Assembly: GCA_946626755.1 (NCBI GenBank)
Contig: CAMOUW010000006.1
Coordinates: 1 to 41,228, forward strand
DNA from: an uncultured Clostridia bacterium
GTDB taxonomy: Bacteria > Bacillota > Clostridia > Lachnospirales > Lachnospiraceae
Length of the DNA: 41,228 nt
Direction: 5' to 3'
Shown here in pieces: positions 26,379 to 34,795 of the stretch. Positions within the stretch are counted from its first letter, which is position 1. Each line of letters starts with the position of its first letter. Both the position numbers and the translations under genes were made by a program. The notes below the pieces were generated by a model, which saw only the letters and a list, made by a program, of their open reading frames with translations, was not told the DNA's origin and did no database searches.

Positions 26379-27260
26379 TCAAAAAAACCTCTCCATCTCC
26401 GACTCTATCACCGAAAAATCTATCGCATATTTTCCGTCCCATATCCCAACCGGTATCTTATCTTTAAATGTATACATACCCGTCAGGTTTTCCGCCTCAA
26501 AGTTATATACGATCACCACACGGGCTTCGGGGTTTACTATCCAGTACTCCCTGACTCCCGCGCTTTCGTATTTTTTGAGTTTGATCCTCATATCTTTGTT
26601 TTTTGTAGACGGCGATAGTATCTCTATAACAAGATCAGGCGCTCCTATGGCCCGCTCCTTTGTAAAACCCGACTTTTTGCAGATGACCATTATGTCGGGC
26701 TGCACCATGGTTTTGTCATCCTTGTCCAGCTGCACGTCAAAGGGGGCGGCAAATACACTGCAGGTCCCTTTGTTTTTTCTGATGATCAGGTTCAGTTCCA
26801 CAGACAGTTGCATGGAAATGATCTGATGAAGGGATGACGGTGCGCCCATATCGTAAAAAACTCCGTCTATAAGCTCTACTCTTACATCTTCAGGCAGAGA
26901 AAGATAATCATCCACGCTATATGTCCCCTGACGCGACCAGACGCCCTCCGCCGGGTCTTGTAAAGGTGCCATGCCCCCTTCGCTCCGGCACCTTCCGTCT
27001 TTTTCCCTGTCTCCCGGTCCGTATCTTACGTCAGTCTCACGTACCATCATGGAATGCGTGTCCGGATCCGCTTCATCATATCTTACACTTCTTTTTCTTA
27101 AAATGTTTTCCAGAGCCGATATGGTGGAATGTCTCGGTCTTTTTGTCACCTTGGAAAAGATCTTTTGAACCGTCCCAAGGGGAACTCCCGAAAGCTCAGA
27201 CAGTTTTTCACAGGAATAACCCAACTCGTTTTTACGCCCTATCATCTCGTCTATGGTCAT
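26379..27260 (-). CDS. XRE-type HTH fused to Uma2-family putative nuclease
   Basis: A 293-residue two-domain protein. Residues 1-55 form a helix-turn-helix of XRE type (YSCEKLSELSGVPLGTVQKI). After a variable linker, residues about 110-290 match the Uma2 (DUF820) fold of the PD-(D/E)xK nuclease superfamily: VELIDGVFYDM, MVQPDIMVICKKSG, GAPDLVIEILSPST, KLKKYESAGVREYWIVNPE. Candidate catalytic residues are the aspartate of QPDI, the glutamate of VIEIL and the lysines of KLKKY. Uma2 functions are not established. The start at 27260 follows GGAGGTGCGG. It stands alone behind its own promoter. Confidence 0.85.
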   Translation of the reverse strand: MTIDEMIGRKNELGYSCEKLSELSGVPLGTVQKIFSKVTKRPRHSTISALENILRKRSVRYDEADPDTHSMMVRETDVRYGPGDREKDGRCRSEGGMAPLQDPAEGVWSRQGTYSVDDYLSLPEDVRVELIDGVFYDMGAPSSLHQIISMQLSVELNLIIRKNKGTCSVFAAPFDVQLDKDDKTMVQPDIMVICKKSGFTKERAIGAPDLVIEILSPSTKNKDMRIKLKKYESAGVREYWIVNPEARVVIVYNFEAENLTGMYTFKDKIPVGIWDGKYAIDFSVIESEMERFF

Positions 27261-27298
27261 GAAATCCGCACCTCCGTATGCGTTTTTATCTAATGAAC

Positions 27299-27327
27299 AT
27301 ATTACTATAAACCATTCCATTTATCAA
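27299..27327 (-). promoter_or_regulatory. Promoter of the XRE-Uma2 gene
   Basis: TTGATA (27322-27327) and TAATAT (27299-27304) on the minus strand with a 17-base spacer; predicted start about 30 bases before the ATG. Confidence 0.65.
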
Positions 27328-27442
27328 TATAATTTCCCGTATTTTTACCGTTATTATTCCTTTTTCAAATATATTCTCTTTTCTTTATCACGTTCCGACC
27401 GTCTTCCGTATATTACAAGGTCTGTCGTTCGGCGAACTTACA

Positions 27443-28855
27443 TTATTCCGGCTTTTCAGGCGGTTTGGACCCCTCCGGAGGTGTACCACCGGGCGCGCCT
27501 CCCGGAGAACCTCCCGTTCCCGTGCTTTCCACTACTATCGCCTCACCGCTTGAGGCTGTGCCTTCAGTATATTCTTTGCCGTCTACGTAGAGCTTATGAC
27601 CGTTTAAGTCGATGGAATCTGCGTCACAGGTAAGACTTGTTATGTAGGAATCTCCGGTAAGTGTCCATTTGCTTCCTCCGGTGAGCTCCACATATACATC
27701 TCCGCCCTCACCTTCTGCATTCATGGCACCTGTCCACTGAGAAGCTGATGTAAGATAGAGGTTGATCGTTGAAATGTCATCTGCCAGCATATCCCCTTCT
27801 ATGGTCTGGCTTTCTGCCGTCAGGCTGACATTGCCTCCGTTTGAGCCTTCGTTGCCCCATCCTGCTGCGGCCGCACGCAGGAAAATACCGTCGCCTTCAT
27901 TTTTGATATCCGCATTTTTAAGCTTTATTTCCGTGCTTGTATTATTTACAAAGAAAATATCCCCGTTTTTATTGGTGATGCTTCCGTCTTCCATTGTAAA
28001 TGAAGAGAGTCCCTCTGCAGCATCGCCGGACATGGACTGGTATATCATTATTGCCTGGTAAAATGACGACTTGTCGCCGTTCTTTTTATTATTATCTGCT
28101 GTTAAGTCTGTATTTTTAAGTGTAACTGAGTTTTTACCTTCTATAACGATCCCCTGGGATGCAGTGGACTCCATCTTCGCATCCGATACCGTGATATCAG
28201 CAGTAGAATAGATTACAGGTGAGCCGACACCGTCAGTGGTATAGCTTCCGCCGGTCACATTTACCGTACCGCCGCCTCTGTCAGAGCGTATGGCCGCTGA
28301 TGAGTTTCCTGTTGTGTGAATGAGAAGGTTATCGGCATTCATGGTGCCGCCGCCTGTGGTCATAAGACCTCCTGAGCAGTTGCCGCTTGTGTTTATCACC
28401 GAGTCTGAAATATTTACCGTCGTACCCTCTCCATAGGAAAACACTGCATTGGCATGGGTTCCGTCCGTTTCGATCTCCATTTCTTTAAGATCAAGGGTTC
28501 CTCCGTTTTGCGCGATCAGTGCTGCATTTTCATCGTAAAAGTCTGCCTCATCGCCGTCTGCCTCGCCTGTTTTTTCCACACGCACATTTGCATAAGACTC
28601 TTTTGTGCCGTCTGCATTTATTGCATGACCGCCGTCTTCGGTATTTGTGATTGTTTCTGTTGTCTCAGGGGATGGCAAGGCTTTCCCTGTATTAGCGGTG
28701 GTCTGCGTTACTGTTGTTGTCTGTGTCTCAGCTGTGGCCGACTCCGTCGTGTTGTTCCCTTCCGTTACAGCTCCCGCTCCGGAGCATCCTGCAACAGTCA
28801 GCAGCACTCCACATGAAAGAGCTGCAATCCCCATGGTTATGATCTTTTTTTTCAT
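27443..28855 (-). CDS. Secreted lipoprotein with beta-helix-like repeats
   Basis: A 470-residue lipoprotein. The signal peptide MKKKIITMGIAALSCGVLL runs into the lipobox VAGC near residue 24, so it should be lipid-anchored outside. A Thr/Glu-rich linker follows. Residues about 80-430 consist of short repeated strands with patterns such as GGTLDLKEMEIETDG, GTVNVTGGSYTTDG and NSVTLKNTDLTAD, typical of a right-handed beta-helix of the polymorphic outer-membrane or pectate-lyase type. The C-terminus is a Gly/Pro/Glu-rich low-complexity tail. Substrate and function are unknown; surface adhesion or carbohydrate contact is only a guess. The start has GGAGGCGATATC upstream. Confidence 0.8.
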   Translation of the reverse strand: MKKKIITMGIAALSCGVLLTVAGCSGAGAVTEGNNTTESATAETQTTTVTQTTANTGKALPSPETTETITNTEDGGHAINADGTKESYANVRVEKTGEADGDEADFYDENAALIAQNGGTLDLKEMEIETDGTHANAVFSYGEGTTVNISDSVINTSGNCSGGLMTTGGGTMNADNLLIHTTGNSSAAIRSDRGGGTVNVTGGSYTTDGVGSPVIYSTADITVSDAKMESTASQGIVIEGKNSVTLKNTDLTADNNKKNGDKSSFYQAIMIYQSMSGDAAEGLSSFTMEDGSITNKNGDIFFVNNTSTEIKLKNADIKNEGDGIFLRAAAAGWGNEGSNGGNVSLTAESQTIEGDMLADDISTINLYLTSASQWTGAMNAEGEGGDVYVELTGGSKWTLTGDSYITSLTCDADSIDLNGHKLYVDGKEYTEGTASSGEAIVVESTGTGGSPGGAPGGTPPEGSKPPEKPE

Positions 28856-28864
28856 GATATCGCC

Positions 28865-28897
28865 TCCTTAGTTGTTTCTCCTTAGTTGTTTCTCCTT
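28865..28897. repeat. Tandem 14-base repeat containing duplicated SD-like sequence
   Basis: The 14-base unit TCCTTAGTTGTTTC occurs at 28865-28878 and 28879-28892, with a partial third copy. On the minus strand each unit carries AAGGAG, so the message for the downstream lipoprotein has two or three SD-like sites in series, only the last being at a normal distance from the ATG. Confidence 0.8.
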
Positions 28898-29052
28898 TTG
28901 TTTACATGATGATCATATCCCGGGAACCTTAAATCAAGCATAAATATAATGATCTTTCACGACCGTTTATCTCTGTTTTTCTACCGAATAGATCATTATC
29001 TATCTTACCGTACGAAACAAGGTAAGGCGTATGAATAAAAACATGGGTGCGT

Positions 29053-29085
29053 AAAAAAAGACAGGGGACGGGAGTGTGTCTTTTT
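29053..29085 (-). terminator. Terminator after nfo
   Basis: On the minus strand AAAAAGACA (29085-29077) pairs with TGTCTTTTT (29063-29055) and continues as a T run. It is 18 bases past the nfo stop. The stem is AT-rich with a C/G-rich loop, and its symmetry means it could work on both strands. Confidence 0.65.
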
Positions 29086-29102
29086 GATAAATGGCAGGAT
29101 AC

Positions 29103-29933
29103 TTATTTACTCAAGCCTTTGAGCAGCTCTATCTCTTTTTTATATCCCGGCAGTTCATTCGGCGTTTCAAGGTAAAACGGCAGTTCTTTTAGCGCCGGAT
29201 GATTTATTATCCTTTCCACAGCCTCAAGACCGATAGATCCTTCACCGATTTTTTCATGCCGGTCCTTATGGCTCTCAAAAGGATTTTTCGAATCATTAAG
29301 ATGTATGGCCTTTAATCTGTCCAGACCTATTATACGGTCAAACTCAGATACGACGCCGTCCAGGTCGCCCACTATATCATATCCGGCATCAAATACGTGG
29401 CAGGTATCAAGACAGACTCCAAGCTTATCTCCCATATCTGTCTTTTCTATGATCTGAGCTATCTCTTCAAATCTTGACCCGACCTCGGATCCTTTTCCTG
29501 CCATGGTCTCCAGTAACACTGTCGTTTTCAGATTCTCGCGCAGCACGCGGTTTAACAATTCCACTATAAGCCCGATCCCTGTCTCTGTGCCCTGTCCCAC
29601 ATGGCTTCCGGGATGAAAATTGTACATATTTCCGGGCAGCAAGTCCATTCTTTCCAGATCTTCTGTCATTGCCCTGAAGGCAAAATCCCTGGTTTTTTCG
29701 TCTTTTGAGCAGGGATTCAGCGTATACGGAGCATGGCAGAGTACACAGGGTATATCATTTTCCTCTGCAAATGCGCGAAATGCCTCTATGTCTTCCATGT
29801 CCAGGGCTTTTACTGAGCCTCCCCTGGGATTGCGGCTGAAATACTGGAATGTATTGCCACCCAGGGAAACGATCTCCTCTCCCATGTGTAAAAATCCCTT
29901 TGATGCCGATAAATGACAACCTATTTTAAACAT
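29103..29933 (-). CDS. nfo: Endonuclease IV (AP endonuclease)
   Basis: A complete 276-residue endonuclease IV, which cuts DNA 5' of abasic sites in base excision repair using three zinc ions. Metal-binding motifs are intact: CHLSASKG at the N-terminus, [69 protein letters not shown] region (written here in parts: HLNDSK and [10 protein letters not shown]) and FYLETPNE. It starts three bases after the Dabb gene stop, with AGGTGTAG overlapping that stop, so the two are translationally linked. Confidence 0.96.
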   Translation of the reverse strand: MFKIGCHLSASKGFLHMGEEIVSLGGNTFQYFSRNPRGGSVKALDMEDIEAFRAFAEENDIPCVLCHAPYTLNPCSKDEKTRDFAFRAMTEDLERMDLLPGNMYNFHPGSHVGQGTETGIGLIVELLNRVLRENLKTTVLLETMAGKGSEVGSRFEEIAQIIEKTDMGDKLGVCLDTCHVFDAGYDIVGDLDGVVSEFDRIIGLDRLKAIHLNDSKNPFESHKDRHEKIGEGSIGLEAVERIINHPALKELPFYLETPNELPGYKKEIELLKGLSK

Positions 29934-29936
29934 AAT

Positions 29937-30239
29937 CTACACCTCATAATCCATGCATACTCTTGATCTTACATTCGGCACCACAAGCTCGTCCTTTACC
30001 TTTACATGTGCAGGATGGTCTGCATATACCGCCAGCGCATCTTTATCTTCAAACAAAGAATCCAGCAGCAGATCGGCATTTGAAGTATCAAGAGGATCTG
30101 TGGCTACATTTATCTCTAAAAGCCCGGGTATCACACCTTTTAAAGCCTCAAGCGCTTCCTTTATATCATTCTTAACTTTGCGGCACTCTTCATCTGAAAG
30201 AGTTTCCTTCATATTCCATAAAATAACGTGTCTTACCAT
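29937..30239 (-). CDS. Dabb (stress-responsive alpha-beta barrel) domain protein
   Basis: A 100-residue single-domain protein with the Dabb signature: the opening MVRHVILWNMKE, the middle GLLEINVATDPLDTSNADLLLDSLFEDKDAL in pattern (hydrophobic strands and a D/E-rich helix), and DHPAHVKVKDELVVP near the end. Such dimeric barrels include stress-induced and some enzymatic proteins; no substrate can be inferred. It heads a two-gene unit with nfo. The start follows GGAGGTGTATT. Confidence 0.85.
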   Translation of the reverse strand: MVRHVILWNMKETLSDEECRKVKNDIKEALEALKGVIPGLLEINVATDPLDTSNADLLLDSLFEDKDALAVYADHPAHVKVKDELVVPNVRSRVCMDYEV

Positions 30240-30392
30240 AATACACCTCCGTATCTAGACCGGTACACCGATCTCTAATTAACTACGCCAAAAAACTTGC
30301 CTGTTTTTCCGATAGCACAATATCAAAAAGCCTCAGCACAGACCTTTGGTATGGCATTTCGAGAAACATACAGACCACCACATTTTACTCAT

Positions 30393-30421
30393 ATATTAGA
30401 CTTTTTGTGCAAATAAGGCAA
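30393..30421 (-). promoter_or_regulatory. Possible promoter of the Dabb-nfo unit
   Basis: TTGCCT (30416-30421) and TAATAT (30393-30398) on the minus strand with a 17-base spacer. It would leave a leader of about 150 bases, longer than usual, so this is a moderate call. Confidence 0.45.
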
Positions 30422-30462
30422 ATAGTGATAATATATTAGCGATTTCCGAATTTGAGGAGAAT

Positions 30463-30502
30463 AAAAAAAGCAAACAACCATTTTTCATAGCTGATTGCTT
30501 TT
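30463..30502 (-). terminator. Terminator of the Big2-CAP gene
   Basis: On the minus strand AAAAGCAATCA (30502-30492) pairs with TGTTTGCTTTT (30476-30466) with one mismatch, and a T run continues. It is 46 bases past the stop at 30548. Confidence 0.75.
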
Positions 30503-30547
30503 CTGATAGGTAATGAATTATAGAACTATCTTGTATTCACTTAATAG

Positions 30548-31294
30548 TTATGAAGAAAAAAGCTGAACCCAATAAATAACACCATTGTATGAATATCCGG
30601 CAATTCCTGTTTTAGTAAACTGTTTTTTTAACATATTTTCACGATGACCTGCACTATTATACCAAGCCTTAACTACTTCAGCACAAGTTCTTTGACCCTT
30701 GGCAATATTCTCACCTTTATGGAGATTTCCCTGTATTATTTTTAATCCGCTTTGTCCATTCGGGCGTGTATGAGAAAACTTTGTGACGATTTCTTTTGCC
30801 CGAATCATTGCTAATTTCTCCAAATTAGCATCTCTCTTCAACGCTTTCAAATTTTTCTCTTTACGTATACTATTAACTGAATTATATGCCTCTGTTACTG
30901 AAATATATTTATTATCTGCTTTCTTAACTGTTACTTTACAAGTGGCTGTTTTTCCGTTTAAATTTACTGTTATGGTTGCTGTTCCTATGCTCTTGGCTGT
31001 TACACAGCCGTTTTTTACCGTAGCAACCTTTGAATTACTGGATGTCCAAGTGAGAGTTTTTGTTACTGCGGGAGCCGGACCACTATAACTATAACTTACA
31101 GCTAAACCCTTGCTTTCGCCTACTTTTAAGGTTAGACTTGTTTGTTTAAATTTCACACAGTTAATGGTTGTTCCTACATTGCTTGTTGTCGCCGCTTCCG
31201 CATTCTGTGGAGTAGCCACAGCCGGAATAAAGATAAGTAATGCAGCTATAAGAGATACGATAAATGTGCTTAACAGTTTCTTTTTACCTTTCAT
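30548..31294 (-). CDS. Secreted Big2-like and CAP (SCP/PR1) domain protein
   Basis: A 248-residue secreted protein. The signal peptide (MKGKKKLLSTFIVSLIAALL, cleavage probably after QNAEA near residue 34) is followed by an Ig-like Big2 domain (about 45-125: SLTLKVGESKGL, LTWTSSNSKVATVKNGCVTA, GTATITVNLNG). A CAP domain follows (about 130-248) with VNSIRKEKNLKAL, FSHTRPNGQSG, GENIAKGQRTCAEVVKAWYN and SAGHRENMLKK; the His and Glu of HT, GEN and GHREN are the usual CAP cleft residues. CAP proteins of this type in spore-formers and gut anaerobes are secreted with unknown substrates. The start at 31294 has AAGGAGGATTTT. Confidence 0.88.
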   Translation of the reverse strand: MKGKKKLLSTFIVSLIAALLIFIPAVATPQNAEAATTSNVGTTINCVKFKQTSLTLKVGESKGLAVSYSYSGPAPAVTKTLTWTSSNSKVATVKNGCVTAKSIGTATITVNLNGKTATCKVTVKKADNKYISVTEAYNSVNSIRKEKNLKALKRDANLEKLAMIRAKEIVTKFSHTRPNGQSGLKIIQGNLHKGENIAKGQRTCAEVVKAWYNSAGHRENMLKKQFTKTGIAGYSYNGVIYWVQLFSS

Positions 31295-31345
31295 AAACAA
31301 AATCCTCCTTTTGATTTTTACTATGATCAGAAAAGGTAAAATCAA

Positions 31346-31374
31346 ATTATAGTGCGCACTTCTTTAGGTGTAGA
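31346..31374 (-). promoter_or_regulatory. Possible promoter of the Big2-CAP gene
   Basis: A perfect TATAAT at 31346-31351 (minus strand) with TCTACA at 31369-31374 after 17 bases; the -35 matches at four of six positions. The stretch beyond it to 31558 is very AT-rich and holds nothing else I recognise. Confidence 0.5.
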
Positions 31375-31558
31375 TAAAAGAATAATCTGATATTACTTTT
31401 TCCTATCACCGCTATGTCAAATTATATTCCTTTGCTATTATTATTTGAATTTTTAAACATAAGAATTTTATATTATTTTCTAAATAATAAAATAATTTTA
31501 CCCCTGTATTTTGCATATTATTAGGTAACTTTATACCCCACCCCTGAAAGAATTTATT

Positions 31559-31915
31559 TCAATAAATGGTCACCTCTTTTATGTCATTTCCGGCTATGAT
31601 CTGCAGAAGCTTTTCCGTATAATCCACACCATCGAGCTTGGGACATCCTGCTATAGTTACCCTTCCCTTCATAAAGCGCTCATGCATACCCGCACAGGCA
31701 TATGCCGTACAGTCTGCCGCTATCAAAAGCTTTTCCCCGTCAAAAAAAGGAGCCTGCGGAGGAACCAGCTTTATCTGGCAAGGCCACTGGGCAAGACGGG
31801 ATATATTTGCAGAAGGTGCTGCATTTTCATCCATGTTTCCTGATTGTAACGCCTCACTTTTTGCTCCGGGACAGGAATGGGTGTGGTGGCAAATGAGGCC
31901 TGCCGCATCTGTTTT
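31559..31915 (-). pseudogene. Remnant of a 4Fe-4S ferredoxin-type protein
   Basis: The minus-strand frame keeps only the middle of a known clostridial Fe-S protein: HSCPGAK, RLAQWPCQIKLVPPQAPFF, DGEKLLIAADCTAYACAGMH, IAGCPKLDGVDYTEKL. The N-terminal ferredoxin domain with its CxxCxxC clusters is missing. The usual C-terminal part, which in the family continues with a motif of the type RMEVPCCGG, is also gone: the frame stops after EVTIY. An internal ATG at 31834 would give 91 residues. The frame is still intact, so the fragment may be recent or expressed. The relation to the neighbouring Crp remnant is discussed under findings. Confidence 0.72.
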
Positions 31916-32302
31916 CTTTGTATCGGAAATCTGCAGGAGCTTGCCTCCTCCGGTATCCCCGGTATGGTAAAGCTTATGACTAATCTTCTGACAATATCAG
32001 CGCACAAAAATATGACCCTCTCCGGACGCAGCTTCCACACTGCTGCCAAAACCATTCGCGGACGGGTCATGTCATATTTAAACAGTCTGTATATCAGATC
32101 AGCTTCTGCCGCAAAGGATACTGCGCCCCAAACACCGAAAAAAACGGAACTTCTTATTCCTTTCGACAGACAGCAGCTGGCAGATTACCTGAACGTGGAA
32201 AGAACCGCCCTTTCCAAAGAGCTTGGCAGGATGCAGAAGGAAGGGCTTATACATTTCAGGAAAAACCGGTTTGCGATCGAGCAGTTGCATGGATTTTCTT
32301 AA
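31877..32302 (+). pseudogene. Remnant of a Crp/Fnr-family regulator, effector domain missing
   Basis: The plus-strand frame contains the C-terminal half of a Crp/Fnr regulator: a dimerisation-helix-like stretch (PGMVKLMTNLLTISAHKNM, then AAKTIRGRVMSYLNSL) and the winged helix (ELLIPFDRQQLADYLNVERT, ALSKELGRMQKEGLIHF). A normal family member has about 220-230 residues with an N-terminal cyclic-nucleotide-like beta-barrel; here only about 125 residues align and the preceding sequence reads as the antisense of the Fe-S remnant. No ribosome binding site precedes the ATG at 31877. Confidence 0.72.
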
Positions 32303-32361
32303 TGAAGTAAATTCGTTAATCCCAATCATAGATACAATGAGAAAGCTTACTTATGCTAAAG

Positions 32362-32377
32362 CACGATTGTAATCGTG
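32362..32377. promoter_or_regulatory. 16-base perfect palindrome after the Crp remnant
   Basis: CACGATTGTAATCGTG is a perfect palindrome 60 bases after the stop of the Crp remnant. A T run lies about 13 bases further on, too far for a typical terminator. It could be an operator, but spacing and symmetry are the only evidence. The surrounding 32303-32455 has no gene. Confidence 0.35.
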
Positions 32378-32455
32378 TTCTGTATTATCTTTTTTTGTTA
32401 CAAAACGCCTTTGCCGGATCTAATAATAGCTACTATAAAAATTAAAAAACATACA

Positions 32456-33514
32456 TTATTTTATAATATGTGCGCCTTCCGGGTACAGCGTTGTAAATTC
32501 ATCTTTCATGGATACTGTGTAAAATCCCTCTGCATCACATTTTTCCTTGAAACTGGCTGCGACCTCCGGATCTCCGTAATCCCTCTCCGTGTCATTGCAA
32601 AGAAGCATATATGCTCTTCCGCCATACTTATCATTTTGAAGGGTATATGTTGCCATGGAGAAGTCCCCTGTTGAATTGCCGAAGGCAAGCACAGGAACCC
32701 GTCCGATCTCCTGTTGGATCATGGTAGCCTTATTAGTCTTCTGGTTCTTGAGGAACAGCTTTCCGTCGATCACCAGTTTATCTTCCGGTTTTAACTCGTA
32801 AAATGTGCTGTCCTCATTTGCATCACCGGATGCTACATAAAGAAGATCAGTACCTATAACATGACTTGCAGGTATATAGTCATCCAGCACGCCCTCTGTC
32901 ATAACCCGCACTGCGTCTCTGTAAGTGGCGCTTACTATGTATATATCATAATTATTGTCATACAGATACTTCACGAGAGAAACCATAGGCTGAAAATAGG
33001 CTTCTCCGTAAGACATGCCCTCAAAACCTCTGACAGGCATGGCTTTAAACTTCCGCACCACCTCAGCATATTCATCCGGAGTAAGCCCTTTATAAAGCTG
33101 AGGTCCCAGTTCTCTCTCCTTTGCATCAAAATCCTCTATTTTCGTACCCTTAAGCACCTTATCTTCCCAGGCCCTGGCAAATTCCTTCAATTCCTCAGGG
33201 GCTTTATAGCTGTCGTCATAAAGGGCGCGTTGTATGAACAGCCAGTCATTAAAATACGTGGGAAATCTCTCACCGTACAACGTACCGTCCATGTCAAATA
33301 CTGCTACTCTGTCTTCTTCGGGTATATATCCGCCTGACTTTTCATCTACTGATCTTTCTACAAACTCAGAAATAGATTTCATTGCCTGAGAATCCTGCGA
33401 CCAGTCTTTAATGGCCGATACCTGTTCCTTTGGAGCCGTCCCGGCACAGGCCGTCATCCCCCCGGCGGTTACTGAACACAGCAATGCTGCAAAGAGTATT
33501 TTTTTATATTTCAT
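32456..33514 (-). CDS. Secreted HAD-family phosphatase-like lipoprotein
   Basis: A 352-residue lipoprotein. The signal MKYKKILFAALLCSVTAGG ends in a lipobox MTAC near residue 23. The mature part has the HAD nucleophile motif VAVFDMDGTLYGE (about residue 70), motif II in IYIVSATYRD (the S/T strand), the conserved lysine region (DGKLFLKNQKTNK) and the acidic motif AFGNSTGDFSMATY. This is a haloacid dehalogenase-type phosphatase fold placed outside the membrane; the natural substrate is unknown. It starts behind GGGAGGAACGGACT. The gene is divergent from the TPR-like gene at 33725, with 210 bases between them. Confidence 0.87.
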   Translation of the reverse strand: MKYKKILFAALLCSVTAGGMTACAGTAPKEQVSAIKDWSQDSQAMKSISEFVERSVDEKSGGYIPEEDRVAVFDMDGTLYGERFPTYFNDWLFIQRALYDDSYKAPEELKEFARAWEDKVLKGTKIEDFDAKERELGPQLYKGLTPDEYAEVVRKFKAMPVRGFEGMSYGEAYFQPMVSLVKYLYDNNYDIYIVSATYRDAVRVMTEGVLDDYIPASHVIGTDLLYVASGDANEDSTFYELKPEDKLVIDGKLFLKNQKTNKATMIQQEIGRVPVLAFGNSTGDFSMATYTLQNDKYGGRAYMLLCNDTERDYGDPEVAASFKEKCDAEGFYTVSMKDEFTTLYPEGAHIIK

Positions 33515-33566
33515 AGTCCGTTCCTCCCTTGATATTTTGGCACTACACCAAAGGCTTTTTCTTTTA

Positions 33567-33572
33567 ATTATA
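33567..33572 (-). promoter_or_regulatory. -10 element upstream of the HAD lipoprotein gene
   Basis: A perfect TATAAT on the minus strand 53 bases before the ATG. No convincing -35 is present at 16-18 bases. Confidence 0.45.
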
Positions 33573-33689
33573 ACAAACTCTTTGCCTGATTACTAATAAT
33601 ATACTAATAACGTTTCTTTTGTACCGGAAATCTCAGACATCCTGCCATCAAAATCATTATAAACTCCCCAAATTCACATCTGACTGTGT

Positions 33690-33695
33690 TATAAT
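33690..33695 (+). promoter_or_regulatory. -10 element upstream of the TPR-like gene
   Basis: A perfect TATAAT 30 bases before the ATG at 33725, without a recognisable -35. It is in the same divergent gap as the HAD -10 element. Confidence 0.45.
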
Positions 33696-33724
33696 TACTA
33701 TACTTTATTTTGCGAGGTGATACT

Positions 33725-34717
33725 ATGACCCCTGATGCAGCATTAGATGAGATTATAAAAGAAATAAAAAAAGGTCTTACAGGAGAAGAGGAAAAAGATA
33801 TTGCTTTCCTGAAGGAATGTGCCGAAAAATATATAGACACGGAGTACGGAGAGGATATTGCAGATGCCTGTGCAAAAATGATATACAACAGGCTTCCGGA
33901 CGATCTTAAAGAAGAATTCAGTGAAATGGCCCGGGGCGAAAGACTTGGCATCGCCGAATGCAATGACAGAGCGAGGGCTCTTCTTCTGGGAAAAAAACCG
34001 AAAGAAGCACGTATTATTCTTGAGGAAATGATCGACAGACTTGAAAAATCCGAACGCTACAAAGCATCCGACGGAATAGAATATTTTGATTTCAGGCAGC
34101 CCATGGAGGAAGCTCTTTTCAGAGAGGCCTACGGCATGGACAAAAAAATACGTATAGTTCCCGAACCTGTTTCAGGTCTTTACAGACTCTATGCCGAATC
34201 ATTGTATGAAATGGGTGAATATGAAAAATCCATGAAGAGTTCAAATAAAGCTTTACTCTGGAATCCCTATAAAGCATCTGCAGCTCTTGAATATGCCCAT
34301 TGCCTCAGAGCCCTGGGACGCATGGATGAGTATAAAAAATATGTGGATGATATTTTTAAGATAGCATGGATTCCCGAAAAGCTTGCCGGTGCTTTCCGAT
34401 GTCTGACCTACTATTATGCCGACAGGGAAGAATGGGAGGCTGCTGCTGTATGTGACGATCTTGGCAGATACTACAACCCCGAAAGTGATATTGCCCGTAA
34501 AGAACGTCTGTATATAGATGAGCACCTTCCTGAAGGCTGGAGTACCCCTGACGGTGACCGGCTTAAAGATCTGGCCAAACAATACGGCTTCCCCTTAGAT
34601 CCGGACGAATATCTTGTAAGACTCGCTCACAGCGCCGGTGAAGCTTTCAAAAACGCAGGAAGTACAGAAATGTCCGAGTATTTTTTTGGTATAGAGAAGG
34701 ATCTTAAAAGAAACTGA
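33725..34717 (+). CDS. TPR-like repeat protein
   Basis: A 330-residue soluble protein, the only intact plus-strand gene in the window. The start MTPDAALDEIIKEIKKG has GAGGTGATACT upstream and is preferred over an earlier frame extension. Helical pairs with TPR spacing are visible: RARALLLGKKPKEARIILEE, YRLYAESLYEMGEYEKSMKS, ALEYAHCLRALGRMDEYKKY and CLTYYYADREEWEAAAVC. TPR arrays bind protein partners. No enzyme motif, signal or membrane span is present. Its role is unknown, and its orientation isolates it from its neighbours. Confidence 0.8.
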   Translation: MTPDAALDEIIKEIKKGLTGEEEKDIAFLKECAEKYIDTEYGEDIADACAKMIYNRLPDDLKEEFSEMARGERLGIAECNDRARALLLGKKPKEARIILEEMIDRLEKSERYKASDGIEYFDFRQPMEEALFREAYGMDKKIRIVPEPVSGLYRLYAESLYEMGEYEKSMKSSNKALLWNPYKASAALEYAHCLRALGRMDEYKKYVDDIFKIAWIPEKLAGAFRCLTYYYADREEWEAAAVCDDLGRYYNPESDIARKERLYIDEHLPEGWSTPDGDRLKDLAKQYGFPLDPDEYLVRLAHSAGEAFKNAGSTEMSEYFFGIEKDLKRN

Positions 34718-34795
34718 GCTGTATTTAAATCATGCTTTAACAGAGTCTATATACAATATATTTAGGGTTATCTGCCCAAAGCAGTAACCTTCAAA

